A DNA stretch of 58,407 bases from JACPXH01 sp964409225 (GCA_964409225.1 CAYPCM010000004.1:1-58407); one strand, 5' to 3'; shown: positions 1 to 7,537, counted from the first letter of the stretch. Program-made: numbers and translations. The notes: a model not told the origin generated them from the sequence alone.

Positions 1-2
1 TT

Positions 3-194
3 CTTGCCAAAATAGAACTCGGCCCGGAGTTTCTCGCCGAAACTGCGCACATGGCCGCAAGCCGTTTCCCAAAAACCAGCCACTTGCTTGAACGAACCGC
101 TAGTTTCGTGGGGCATAAGCGCGATCTACTCACCGCCATCGGCACCGAAGTCCGCGCGGCCTTTGAAAAGTACGCCCCGCAAGCAGCGCTATGA
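3..194 (+). CDS. C-terminal end of an unknown protein (cut by window edge)
   Basis: An open frame runs from the window edge to a TGA at 192-194. The 63 visible residues are soluble, mostly helical-looking, and contain no motif I recognise; the end reads EKYAPQAAL. Its stop overlaps the start of the next small gene in an ATGA arrangement, which supports both frames and suggests translational coupling. The start lies outside the window. I cannot assign a function. Confidence 0.6.
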   Translation, partial: LAKIELGPEFLAETAHMAASRFPKTSHLLERTASFVGHKRDLLTAIGTEVRAAFEKYAPQAAL

Positions 195-364
195 CCAACC
201 CAAAGGCAGAACTCACTGCGCTCAACCGGCAACTTACGGCACTTGGCGAAAACGCCGAGGAACTGTCGTATTGGCAGGATATTTTCGAAGATCTCACTCA
301 AGAAGAACAAAAACAGTTGCTTGCTGGCTTGCGGGAAGAACTTTCTGCGCTACAATCCTTGTAG
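191..364 (+). CDS. Small hypothetical helical protein, 57 aa
   Basis: This 57-residue frame starts at ATG 191, overlapping the upstream stop by the ATGA pattern, and ends at TAG 362-364. The product is acidic and rich in Leu, Glu and Gln (MTNPKAELTALNRQL...), consistent with one or two amphipathic helices or a short coiled coil. There is no signal peptide or membrane segment. The overlap says it is co-translated with the truncated upstream gene, so it may be a partner subunit or an exonuclease VII small-subunit-like protein. That last idea is only a resemblance in size and composition and is weakly held. Confidence 0.55.
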   Translation: MTNPKAELTALNRQLTALGENAEELSYWQDIFEDLTQEEQKQLLAGLREELSALQSL

Positions 365-386
365 GAATTTAACGCGTTGTTTGCAT

Positions 387-520
387 CAAGCAGGGCAGGC
401 TCGAGCGGCTTCTGAGGCCGAGCGGGCATGGTCTCCGACTTTAGTCGGAGGAGCGAGGCCGAGGAGCAGCGAAAAATCCAACGCTTAAGGATTTTCGCGT
501 AGCGAGAGCCTGCCTTGCTT
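387..520. repeat. Composite nested inverted repeat (about 130 nt)
   Basis: The intergenic stretch has outer arms reading agcagggcaggctc and gagcctgccttgct that pair with one mismatch. Inside are a perfect hairpin (ctccgact-tt-agtcggag, 433-450) and a hairpin pairing cgaaaaatcc with ggattttcg around a loop containing AACGCTT. A related loop, AACGCCTT, is found in the large inverted repeat at 7732-7870. No gene is visible in this gap; it may also terminate the upstream pair. Confidence 0.7.
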
Positions 521-580
521 AATGTCAGATCATGTTATGCCTGCTTTTTATGTAAATAACGCGATGATTTCTTACACTTA

Positions 581-1273
581 ATGCCGCACCTCCCCAACCC
601 GGGCAAACAACTTGAAATTCATATCGGCGCCGAACGCTGGCTGCGCCTGCCTGTAAAAACCCACCTCATCACGAGCCGCGACCGGCTTAGCGATATCGTA
701 AACCGCTACGTACGCCCTCATCTTAAAACAGACGACCTTGTGTTCATTTCCGAGCGCGTGGTGGCCATTACCCAAGGCCGAGCGTACCCGATAAAAGACA
801 TCCGGCCTTCCGGATGGGCCAAATTCTTCGTCCGCTTCGTGCACAAATCGCCCTATGGCATCGGTCTTGGCAGCCCGTGGACCATGGAGCTTGCCATCCG
901 CGAAGTGGGACTAACGAGAATATTCCTGGCGGCCGTGGGCGCTGCCTTCACCAAACCGTTTGGCATCCGCGGCGTGTTTTATCGCATCGCCGGGCCACAA
1001 GCAGCCGCGATAGACGGCCCTTGCGACTATACGCTTGCACCGTATAATGAATACGCGACACTGGGGCCGAGCGAACCGGATCGCGTGGCCCAAGAACTTT
1101 CACGCAAGTTGGGTGCGCCAGTGGTTATTATTGACGCCAACGACCTTGGCGTTTCAGTACTCGGCAAAAGCAAAGGGCTCACCGCTGAATTCGCAGGCGC
1201 GGTCTTCCGCGACAACCCACTGGGTCAAAGCGGCGAACAAACGCCGATGGCCATCGTGAGAAAATCCAAATGA
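581..1273 (+). CDS. CofE-like (F420-0:gamma-glutamyl ligase fold) protein
   Basis: The 230-residue product resembles the N-terminal fold of coenzyme F420-0:L-glutamate ligase. Support comes from an early segment with a TDDLVFISERVVAITQGR pattern, similar to the family's 'DGDvlvvtskivSkaEGr' region, and from a central GPCDY/NEYATLGP region. Patescibacteria often carry such stand-alone domains without the rest of F420 synthesis, so the true substrate is unclear; a generic glutamate or amino-acid ligase is possible. There is no signal peptide. The last codons (VRKSK) lie in the left arm of an AT-rich repeat starting at 1254, so the C-terminus may have been shaped by that insertion. Confidence 0.7.
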   Translation: MPHLPNPGKQLEIHIGAERWLRLPVKTHLITSRDRLSDIVNRYVRPHLKTDDLVFISERVVAITQGRAYPIKDIRPSGWAKFFVRFVHKSPYGIGLGSPWTMELAIREVGLTRIFLAAVGAAFTKPFGIRGVFYRIAGPQAAAIDGPCDYTLAPYNEYATLGPSEPDRVAQELSRKLGAPVVIIDANDLGVSVLGKSKGLTAEFAGAVFRDNPLGQSGEQTPMAIVRKSK

Positions 1274-1433
1274 CAAAATCCAAAGCTCAACTTCTCGACT
1301 CGTCCCTCGCCAGGATCGGGACTCGCTCGAAGAATAATTTTAGTATTCGAGCAAGCGAGTCTCTCGATTCGACTCGAGATGGCCTTCGCGAGCGCGTCGA
1401 GAATTTGACATTTGAGCTTTGATATTTGAAATT
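1254..1433. repeat. AT-rich inverted-repeat element with palindromic core
   Basis: The arms are built from 'aaatccaaatgacaaaatcc' type sequence on the left and its complement (ttgacatttgagctttgata) on the right. The core holds the direct and inverted ctcgactcg/cgagtcg words. The same architecture recurs at 30497-30622, and similar arms occur at 26143-26192. The left arm overlaps the 3' end of the preceding gene and the right arm ends a few bases before the next start codon. Confidence 0.7.
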
Positions 1434-1439
1434 CCGCCA

Positions 1440-2015
1440 ATGCCCCTCCTCCCCGAAACCAACGAACCGATAGTAAACCTGCGCGCGAAAAAATCAGCTG
1501 CGCCAGAAACGCCGGCCGAGCCACCTCAGCCCGCGCCCACGGTTGAAGCAAAGCCGGCGCGCGCGTTCTCCTGGCAAACCCCTGAATACGAAGAGCGACC
1601 GAGACCCAAGGGCTGGACCATGGCGGTAGTCGCAGTGGCGGCAGTGTTTGCCATTTTCGGCATGATCACGGAAAACCCCTTATTCGCAATAATAGTGGCG
1701 CTGTCGGCGATTCTCGTCATTATCTCGGCCAAACGGCCGGCCAGAATACTGGCAGTGCGAGTAGGTGAAAATGGCATCCTGATCAACGGCATGCTGCACC
1801 CTTGGGAGTCATTTATGTCTTTCTGGGTTATTGCCGCTCCAGGCAACCACCGCGAATTGCGCCTGCGCGCAAGCGGCTGGCTGCTGCCGTTTCTCACAGT
1901 GCCCATTGCCAACCAAGACCCCGACGCACTCCGGCTCTTCATCGCCGAATTCCTGCCCGAAAAAGAAGACCTCCCCTCACTTGCCGAAATAATGGCCGAA
2001 CGGTTAGGATTTTAA
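1440..2015 (+). CDS. Hypothetical membrane protein with two TM segments
   Basis: The likely start is ATG 1440; an in-frame TTG upstream lies in repeat DNA. The 191-residue product has a Pro/Ala-rich cytoplasmic-looking N-terminus (about 1-55). Two adjacent hydrophobic helices follow (about 57-95: MAVVAVAAVFAIFGM and LFAIIVALSAILVII). A soluble C-terminal domain then reads VGENGILINGMLHPWESF..., typical of small membrane-anchored DUF proteins of Patescibacteria that resemble bacterial PH-like domains. Function is unknown. It has no obvious operon partner: it is followed by repeats and tRNA-Arg. Confidence 0.7.
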   Translation: MPLLPETNEPIVNLRAKKSAAPETPAEPPQPAPTVEAKPARAFSWQTPEYEERPRPKGWTMAVVAVAAVFAIFGMITENPLFAIIVALSAILVIISAKRPARILAVRVGENGILINGMLHPWESFMSFWVIAAPGNHRELRLRASGWLLPFLTVPIANQDPDALRLFIAEFLPEKEDLPSLAEIMAERLGF

Positions 2016-2100
2016 AAGGCTCTAACCCCGTACCGCGACGTGAGAAGCAGTGCCTGCGGGCATCGATACGCGTACGCTCCAGCCAATTAACAAACTACCC

Positions 2101-2296
2101 ACGCATGCCCCGGGCATCGCTGGTCGCTCAAGGAATGCCCGGGGCGTTGCGTTCGGCCTCGCGTCCCTCGACGCGACTCGGGACAAGCTCGGCCGGCAAC
2201 GCCCGCGAAACGCCAAGCAGTTGGCGTTTCGCCCCCGCTCGGCCGTCGCAAGACAATAAATTGTCTTGCTCAATCCGCCAGCTGGCGGATTGACGG
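2101..2296. repeat. AAGCAGTT-hairpin element, copy 1, plus further hairpins, abutting tRNA-Arg
   Basis: This gene-free stretch is made almost entirely of palindromes. It includes GGGCGTTGC/GCAACGCCC arms and a GTCCCTCGACGCG...CTCGGGAC block nearly identical to that of copy 2 (20.9 kb). The diagnostic hairpin at 2205-2232 is GCGAAACGCCAA-GCAG-TTGGCGTTTCGC. Two more perfect hairpins follow (caagacaat/attgtcttg and caatccgcc/ggcggattg). The array stops about 5 nt before tRNA-Arg. Confidence 0.8.
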
Positions 2297-2300
2297 CCTC

Positions 2301-2374
2301 GCGCCCATAGCTCAATCGGACAGAGTGTCAGGTTGCGGACCTGAAGGTTGGAGGTTCGAGTCCTCCTGGGCGCA
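2301..2374 (+). tRNA. tRNA-Arg (anticodon GCG)
   Basis: A full cloverleaf is visible: acceptor GCGCCCA/TGGGCGC, D arm GCTC/GAGT, anticodon stem TCAGG/CCTGA around loop TTGCGGA, and T arm GAGGTTCGAGTCCTC. The discriminator is A and CCA is not encoded. The anticodon GCG reads CGC/CGU directly; most bacteria use ACG modified to inosine for this box. Confidence 0.95.
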
Positions 2375-2415
2375 CAAACCACCAGCGCCCCGCCATTTGG
2401 CGGGGCGCTGGTGCG

Positions 2416-2446
2416 TTGCGACCTAACCGCCCCGTGCTGATATACT
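2416..2446 (+). promoter_or_regulatory. Promoter of recG, probably giving a leaderless mRNA
   Basis: A TTGCGA (2416) and TATACT (2441-2446) pair with a 19-nt spacer precedes the GTG start at 2454 by only 7 nt. Transcription would therefore start at or next to the start codon. No Shine-Dalgarno sequence is present. Confidence 0.55.
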
Positions 2447-2453
2447 GAACCCA

Positions 2454-4685
2454 GTGGCTAAGAGCATCGTTTCTCCCAACCTCGCAAGCCCCGTAGCCAA
2501 GCTGCCGCGGGTGCGGCCGCTGGTGGCCAAACGCCTCAAAAACCTCGGTGTCGAAACCGTGCGCGACCTGCTCTTGCATCTGCCCCGGCGATACGACGAT
2601 TTCTCGAACGTAACGCAAATCAGAAATTTACAAGTGGGGGAGACCACCTCGGTAAAGGGGGAGGTGGCGTGGGTCAAATCCCAACGTACTTGGCGCAAGC
2701 GCATGGTGATTACCGAAGCCGTCATTGCCGACAAAACCGGCTCGGTGCGCGCGGTTTGGTTCAACCAACCGTACCTTGCCGATTCTCTCCGGCAGGGATA
2801 TCTCGTCGCTGTTTCCGGCAAGGTGTCCCTCGACCAACGAGGCCTCGTCTTCTCTCACCCGTCACACGAGGTGCTCCGCGGAACGCGAAGCGAAAAAGGG
2901 GAGTCGGAAACACTGCACACGGGCCGGCTCGTCCCTGTTTATCCCGAAACCGCCGGCCTTACGAGCCGCTGGCTAAGGTTCCTTATCCAACCGCTCGTAA
3001 AATCAGTAGGGGATTTACCCGATCCCCTGCCGGCTGAAACCCTGCGCCGCCACAAACTCCCTTTTTTCGGTGAAGCGCTTCAACAAGCTCACTTCCCTAC
3101 CAATCTCGAAACAGCCAAAGAGGGGAGACGGCGGCTCGCCTTTGAAGAACTGCTTTTAATCCAACTCGCCCACCAAAAGGCGCGGCGGAAAGTGAAAACG
3201 CTGGCCGCGCCCGCAATCACCCTCAACCTTGAAACAGTCAAGGCCTTTGTCGCTGCCCTACCCTTCGCCCTTACCAATGCCCAGCGCAAAGCCGCCTGGG
3301 AAATCCTGCAGGACATTACCAAGCCCCACCCGATGGCGAGGTTGCTGGAGGGCGACGTGGGCTCTGGTAAAACCGCGGTGGCGGCAATCGCCGCGAATGC
3401 AGCCGCTCATGCCGGCTATCAAACTGCTTTCATGGCGCCCACTGAAATACTCGCGCGCCAACACTTTTACACGCTCAATAAACTCTTTGCACACACACCC
3501 CACTCGGTTGGATTACTGACAAACTCTGAGGCACGGATTGCGCGAGGCGGCACAGAAGAAACGATGCCGAAGCGCCGTCTGGTCGCAAGCGTCGAAGCCG
3601 AACTCATTGACGTGCTGGTGGGGACGCACGCACTGCTGCAAAAAAACGTCTCCATACCCAAGCTCGCCTTCGTCGTCGTTGATGAGCAGCATCGGTTCGG
3701 GGTGGAGCAGCGAGCCGCACTAATGCGGAACCACGAACCAGAAATAAAAAAACTGGGAGAAGCAAACGAAATCAAAATTCAAAATTCAAAATTCAAAATT
3801 CCTCATTTATTGAGCATGTCTGCCACCCCCATTCCCCGCACCCTCGCACTAACTATCTACGGCGATCTGGATCTGTCGATCCTCAACGAACTGCCCAAAG
3901 GCAGACGTGCCATTGAAACGCGGCTGCTCCCGCCGGTTGAACGCAAACGCGCGTACAAATTCGTCCGCGATCAAGTTCGGCTGGGTCGGCAAGCGTTCGT
4001 CATCTGCCCGCGCATCGACCCCCAGAGCGCAGACGAACGCGGAAGTGTTATGCGCGAGTCCGCGTTCCACCAACGTCAGTCCGCGCTTGCGCTATGGGAG
4101 GTAAAAGCAGTCACAGACGAATATCAGAAACTTTCTAAAACAATATTTCCTGACCTGAGGGTGGGCATGCTGCACGGCAAGCTCCCGGCAAAGGAGAAAG
4201 CCAAAACAATGACGCAGTTTGCAAACGGTAATCTCGACATACTCGTGTCCACCTCTGTCGTGGAAGTCGGCGTGGACATCCCCAACGCGACCGTGATGAT
4301 GATTGAGGGCGCGGAACACTTCGGTTTGGCGCAGTTATACCAATTTCGAGGCCGCGTGGGTCGAGCCGAACACCAGTCGTATTGCCTGTTATGCACCGAT
4401 TCCACGGCCAGAGCGGCGCATGAGCGCCTCAAAGCAATTGTCGAAGCGAAATCCGGCTTCGAGCTTGCGGAAAAAGATCTGCAGTTGCGAGGCCCGGGCG
4501 ATTTTCTGGGCACGCGCCAATCAGGGCTCCCAGATCTCGCCATGGCAAGCTTGTCAGACGGCCGACTCATCAAAGCCGCACGAACCGAAGCCGAGTTGCT
4601 GCTTCAACAAAACGCCGACCTCTCGCGCTGGCCGCTGCTCAAGCAACGCCTGACAGAGTTTGAAAATGAAGCCCACCTAGAATGA
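2454..4685 (+). CDS. recG: ATP-dependent DNA helicase RecG
   Basis: The product has 743 residues; the family usually has about 680-700. It shows the RecG wedge/OB region at the N-terminus, Walker A (EGDVGSGKTAVA), the DEQH-type Walker B (VVDEQHRFG), SAT motif III (MSATPIPRTL) and the GRVGRAEHQ motif VI. The C-terminus has the RecG-specific ELAEKDLQLRGPGDFLGTRQSG segment. RecG remodels stalled replication forks and branched DNA. The start is GTG, directly after a TATACT box. Residues around 440-449 (IQNSKFKI) come from an AT-rich repeat lodged in frame between the DEQH and SAT motifs, which accounts for some of the extra length. Confidence 0.97.
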   Translation: MAKSIVSPNLASPVAKLPRVRPLVAKRLKNLGVETVRDLLLHLPRRYDDFSNVTQIRNLQVGETTSVKGEVAWVKSQRTWRKRMVITEAVIADKTGSVRAVWFNQPYLADSLRQGYLVAVSGKVSLDQRGLVFSHPSHEVLRGTRSEKGESETLHTGRLVPVYPETAGLTSRWLRFLIQPLVKSVGDLPDPLPAETLRRHKLPFFGEALQQAHFPTNLETAKEGRRRLAFEELLLIQLAHQKARRKVKTLAAPAITLNLETVKAFVAALPFALTNAQRKAAWEILQDITKPHPMARLLEGDVGSGKTAVAAIAANAAAHAGYQTAFMAPTEILARQHFYTLNKLFAHTPHSVGLLTNSEARIARGGTEETMPKRRLVASVEAELIDVLVGTHALLQKNVSIPKLAFVVVDEQHRFGVEQRAALMRNHEPEIKKLGEANEIKIQNSKFKIPHLLSMSATPIPRTLALTIYGDLDLSILNELPKGRRAIETRLLPPVERKRAYKFVRDQVRLGRQAFVICPRIDPQSADERGSVMRESAFHQRQSALALWEVKAVTDEYQKLSKTIFPDLRVGMLHGKLPAKEKAKTMTQFANGNLDILVSTSVVEVGVDIPNATVMMIEGAEHFGLAQLYQFRGRVGRAEHQSYCLLCTDSTARAAHERLKAIVEAKSGFELAEKDLQLRGPGDFLGTRQSGLPDLAMASLSDGRLIKAARTEAELLLQQNADLSRWPLLKQRLTEFENEAHLE
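3771..3801. repeat. AT-rich repeat scar inside recG
   Basis: Four successive copies of the word caaaattc encode the peptide IQNSKFKI in frame. The same word makes up the ends of the four-helix-bundle cassette at 54579-55040 and occurs in tsaD. Confidence 0.75.
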
Positions 4686-4705
4686 TCAAGGCTCGCCACA
4701 AGAAG

Positions 4706-4743
4706 TTTCCTAATTGTGTCACGATCGTAGCATAATTAGGAAA
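4706..4743. terminator. Hairpin after recG
   Basis: TTTCCTAATT (4706-4715) and AATTAGGAAA (4734-4743) form a 10-bp stem about 20 nt after the recG stop. There is no clear U-run, so it is a possible rather than certain terminator. Confidence 0.45.
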
Positions 4744-4761
4744 GAGGCAGTGCGGCCTAAC

Positions 4762-4791
4762 TTGACGCAAAAACTTTTACTGTGCTAGTCT
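4762..4791 (+). promoter_or_regulatory. Sigma-70-type promoter upstream of the 4864 gene
   Basis: TTGACG (4762-4767) and TAGTCT (4786-4791) are separated by 18 nt. This gives a 5' leader of about 65 nt ending in a strong Shine-Dalgarno sequence. Confidence 0.5.
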
Positions 4792-4863
4792 ACAAATACG
4801 TTCTCTCGCAATGATGACGCGGGTGGGGGCCTTGCCTAGAACGTTGCCGAATATGGAGGGGCT

Positions 4864-5295
4864 ATGGCAACGACGCAAGCTCCCATCGTGATGCCGCAAG
4901 GAGTCCTGGTAAAGAGGAATGGCAACGGAAGCCAGCCCGTGTGGGTAAAGCTCGAGTTTGTTTTGGGTGGCGTGCCGGGACGTCTGGCTAGCCACCGGAC
5001 CGAACTCATCGGCGGGGTAGTTGAACCCGTCGAGCTCATCCAATACAACGCTGATCCGTTGCGCCAGTGGTCGGATCTTCTTTTGCCGAGCGGCAACAAG
5101 GTTTCGCTCCCAAACAACAAGATCCGGTTCCACGACAACCAGGACGAGGCAAGGGCAGCCCGGGGCATACTCGAGCGGGTCAAGGCGGAGATCCGTGCGC
5201 AGGAACTTCGCCCGATCCAACAAGAGCAGGCCTACCACAACCACAACGGCGGCCAAAGGAGCAGAGCGATCGCCGCCCGAGGTCGGCCACGGTAA
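4864..5295 (+). CDS. Hypothetical protein, 143 aa
   Basis: The start is fixed by a strong Shine-Dalgarno (ggagggg) 6 nt upstream of ATG 4864. The product is soluble with no signal peptide. It begins MATTQAPIVMPQGVLVKRNG, has a central region that looks beta-rich, and ends in a Gln/His/Arg-rich basic tail (QAYHNHNGGQRSRAIAARG). I do not recognise the family. It is a monocistronic unit with its own promoter and a large branched terminator. An opposite-strand frame of similar length covers the same DNA but lacks an initiation signal. Confidence 0.65.
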   Translation: MATTQAPIVMPQGVLVKRNGNGSQPVWVKLEFVLGGVPGRLASHRTELIGGVVEPVELIQYNADPLRQWSDLLLPSGNKVSLPNNKIRFHDNQDEARAARGILERVKAEIRAQELRPIQQEQAYHNHNGGQRSRAIAARGRPR

Positions 5296-5398
5296 CGCAA
5301 TCCCGAGCGTAACTGTCGGCCCCCACCTGCGTCTCCTCTTTTGTGCAACGTTCTTTCTCTCGACCGGGACATGAGCTTAGCCCCTCAGCCCCCCGGTC

Positions 5399-5480
5399 AG
5401 CCCGTAGCGACGAACCAACTGTCCGGCCGGACAGAACGTGCCGCGAGGCACTTTTCGGTTCGCTCGCTACGGGCTTTTTT
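5399..5480 (+). terminator. Branched intrinsic terminator
   Basis: Outer arms AGCCCGTAGCGA and TCGCTACGGGCT are followed by TTTTTT. Two internal hairpins (CTGTCCGGCCGGACAG and GTGCCGCGAGGCAC) would make a multi-branched junction rather than a simple stem-loop. Confidence 0.8.
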
Positions 5481-5570
5481 CATCCCGCACTTTCCAGAAT
5501 GCTCTTGAAAAAGGTACGGAGTGAATACTTCCCGTGGGGTCCATATATCCCGCGGGAATGCAGGATTTAT

Positions 5571-7130
5571 TCATATTTTTGGAGTCACCCAAAACCCCAT
5601 ATATTTGCCGAACATGAGCCGGGTTTGCGCCTCGAGTCCCGGGAACGCGCCGAACACCAAAATCGTTACCGGCATAAGGAGCCACTGCACCGCCATCCAC
5701 AGATAGCGCCGCCGACCGAAATCAGGGGGCTTAGGCGGCAAGAGGTTAAGCGACAGCACCGCCGACGAAATCATCCCAACCATAGCGAGCGTCATGAGAT
5801 CCCGAGTAATCACGGGCAAGTGCGCTGAAAGCACTGTCGTCGTAAAAGCCGTGCCGCCAAGAAAAAGAGGCAACCACCCCAATAGAAAAATAATTAGCGC
5901 GTTCGTGGCCCACGCGTGGAAACCCTCTATCACCATAAAACCAAACCTTAATTTCTTCCGAAAAGGAATGTTCCGATTCTTGGAAAAGCCGTAAAGAAAG
6001 TAAGGAATGTTTTCAACGCCATAGCCCCAGCGACGCTGCTGTCGGTACACGTTGGCAAGTGTTCGCCAGAAGGACGGCACAACATTAGCGTCCATCTCCA
6101 CCGGGAAGTACAGCGGCACCACCCGCCAGTTGCCGTCAAAGAAAAGATAGCACTGCCAGAAAATGCGCGAGTCCTCCGAAACCACGTTCGTCTGCCAATA
6201 ACCGATTTCGACAAGCGGCGCAAATGACATCGCGTGAGATGAAAACGTGGTCTGCCGTTCCGGCCGCTCTTGCTGCATCATGTGCCAGAACGTGGCCGAG
6301 AAAGCGACCACGCGCGCCAGAGCCGGCGCCTGCCAGATGTTGTTGGTATAAAACGGAACCGGCTGAAAACTTTTGCGCGTGGGTTCGGGTGTCGTCAGGT
6401 AGTGCCAAGTAAGGCAAGCGAAATAGTCGGGCTTGACCACGGTATCAATGTCGAGCACCGACGTAATAATGTGATCGTACGGGATTCCAATCGGATCAAT
6501 AATTTTATCCTTCACCTCACGCGCCGACCATGTTTCATTCGACCCCTTGCCAGCAATCTCGCCGGGAATACCGGCCGGGTGAACTGTAATGAGGAATTGG
6601 CCAAACCGTCGGCCGAACTCGCGCTCCATGGCGGCCGCAATCTCGCGAGCGGTTTCGCCCACGCGCTCTTCAATCGCCATCACCACCATGATGCGATCCA
6701 GCGGATAGCGCGAGGCGGCGAGCGCAGCGAGCGTGGGCCGAACCACGGCACTCCCCTCGGTCGCCATAGGCAGAATGACAAGGTGCCACAAATCTCTCCA
6801 CGCACCAACCGGCAAAGTGTACACCACCGGGGATAACGCCTCCAATTTTTTAAGCCAGTCAGTGGCGAGATGCTGGTTAAGGCGCCGATAGGCCGCGCGC
6901 AAATGCACAGAGAGGTAAACGGTCTTGACGAGCCAATACACGTCAAAAGCAATAACAAAAAGCGCCGCCGCCACCGGTTGAAGCCACGCACCGAGCACGA
7001 CGGCCAGAAGCGTCAGCCACGCGATCACGCCGGGAAACATCTCCAGCCGCCGATAGCGCGCGCGTTCAACCGGATCCTCCAGTTCAGAGGCCCGGCCGAG
7101 GCGCAGATACGAACGATCGACAACTGTCAT
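5571..7130 (-). CDS. Membrane-bound family 2 glycosyltransferase
   Basis: The 519-residue product has the layout of processive GT2 enzymes. Two TM helices lie at about 33-75, followed by a catalytic domain with the nucleotide-sugar DxD motif in SVLDIDTVVKPDYF, a late acidic catalytic region (SEDSRIFWQ) and the QQRRWGYG acceptor motif. At least three TM helices follow from about 395 on. It probably transfers sugars to a lipid or exported polysaccharide at the cytoplasmic membrane; the sugar cannot be read from the sequence. ATG 7130 is followed by a soluble N-terminal helix. It lies downstream of the Pup-like gene on the same strand but a 13-bp hairpin separates them. Confidence 0.85.
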   Translation of the reverse strand: MTVVDRSYLRLGRASELEDPVERARYRRLEMFPGVIAWLTLLAVVLGAWLQPVAAALFVIAFDVYWLVKTVYLSVHLRAAYRRLNQHLATDWLKKLEALSPVVYTLPVGAWRDLWHLVILPMATEGSAVVRPTLAALAASRYPLDRIMVVMAIEERVGETAREIAAAMEREFGRRFGQFLITVHPAGIPGEIAGKGSNETWSAREVKDKIIDPIGIPYDHIITSVLDIDTVVKPDYFACLTWHYLTTPEPTRKSFQPVPFYTNNIWQAPALARVVAFSATFWHMMQQERPERQTTFSSHAMSFAPLVEIGYWQTNVVSEDSRIFWQCYLFFDGNWRVVPLYFPVEMDANVVPSFWRTLANVYRQQRRWGYGVENIPYFLYGFSKNRNIPFRKKLRFGFMVIEGFHAWATNALIIFLLGWLPLFLGGTAFTTTVLSAHLPVITRDLMTLAMVGMISSAVLSLNLLPPKPPDFGRRRYLWMAVQWLLMPVTILVFGAFPGLEAQTRLMFGKYMGFWVTPKI

Positions 7131-7199
7131 AGCTCAACAGTACCACCCTATTCCATATTCTGCGATACAACAACACGTACGGTAACTGACGTAAACGCT

Positions 7200-7230
7200 A
7201 AGGCCGCGAGCGCTCCACGCTCGCGGCCTT
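7200..7230. terminator. 13-bp GC-rich hairpin between Pup-like gene and GT2
   Basis: AAGGCCGCGAGCG and CGCTCGCGGCCTT form a perfect stem with a 5-nt loop just after the Pup-like stop codon (minus strand). A U-run is weak on either side. Confidence 0.65.
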
Positions 7231-7246
7231 CGAAAAAGAACGTGCA

Positions 7247-7495
7247 CTACTCCCCTCCCCGTTGGACAAAGGAGCCCACGAACTCCTCCGCCGCGGCCTT
7301 GCGCGCCTCTTCGCCGCTGCCGAAGTTCTTGCGTTGTGCTATTCCCTCGAGCACACGGTCAACCTCGGCGGCCACCTCATCGATCCTTTCTCTCAACTCC
7401 TTTCCTTTCTTCACCACCGCCTGGGTGTTCGGCACCCGCTCGTCAACCTGCGCGCTATTCCGACGCTGCGATTGTTCCTTTTCCTGCTGTGCCAT
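7247..7495 (-). CDS. Prokaryotic ubiquitin-like protein (Pup/UBact-like)
   Basis: This 82-residue hydrophilic protein has the Pup hallmarks. It has a disordered polar N-terminus (MAQQEKEQSQRRN), a central coiled-coil-prone helix (KELRERIDEVAAEVDRVLEGI) and a C-terminal AAEEFVGSFVQRGGE. That end matches the Pup consensus E-E-F-V-x-x-(F/Y)-V-Q-K/R-G-G-(E/Q). Pup is ligated through its C-terminal Glu to lysines of target proteins, marking them for the bacterial proteasome. The native Glu means no deamidation by Dop would be needed. It is longer than actinobacterial Pup (about 64 aa). No ligase, Dop or proteasome gene is in the window. The start has an AAGGG Shine-Dalgarno buried in a hairpin. 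Confidence 0.85.
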   Translation of the reverse strand: MAQQEKEQSQRRNSAQVDERVPNTQAVVKKGKELRERIDEVAAEVDRVLEGIAQRKNFGSGEEARKAAAEEFVGSFVQRGGE

Positions 7496-7500
7496 ATCTC

Positions 7501-7519
7501 ACCCTTTGACTCAAAGGGT
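7501..7519 (-). promoter_or_regulatory. Hairpin sequestering the Shine-Dalgarno of the Pup-like gene
   Basis: In the minus-strand mRNA, ACCCTTT pairs perfectly with AAAGGGT across a 5-nt loop, and the 3' arm contains the AAGGG ribosome-binding site, which ends 6 nt before ATG. Melting this 7-bp stem would be needed for translation. Confidence 0.6.
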
Positions 7520-7537
7520 TCAGCGTATGAAGAACTG

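Noticed and set aside
1802..2315. Several frames of 70-160 codons on both strands before tRNA-Arg
   Set aside because: They cross palindromic repeat DNA and overlap the real membrane-protein gene; composition is that of shadow frames in GC-rich DNA.
4777..5256. A 159-codon minus-strand frame opposite the 4864 gene
   Set aside because: No ribosome-binding site, while the plus-strand frame has a strong one, its own promoter and a terminator.
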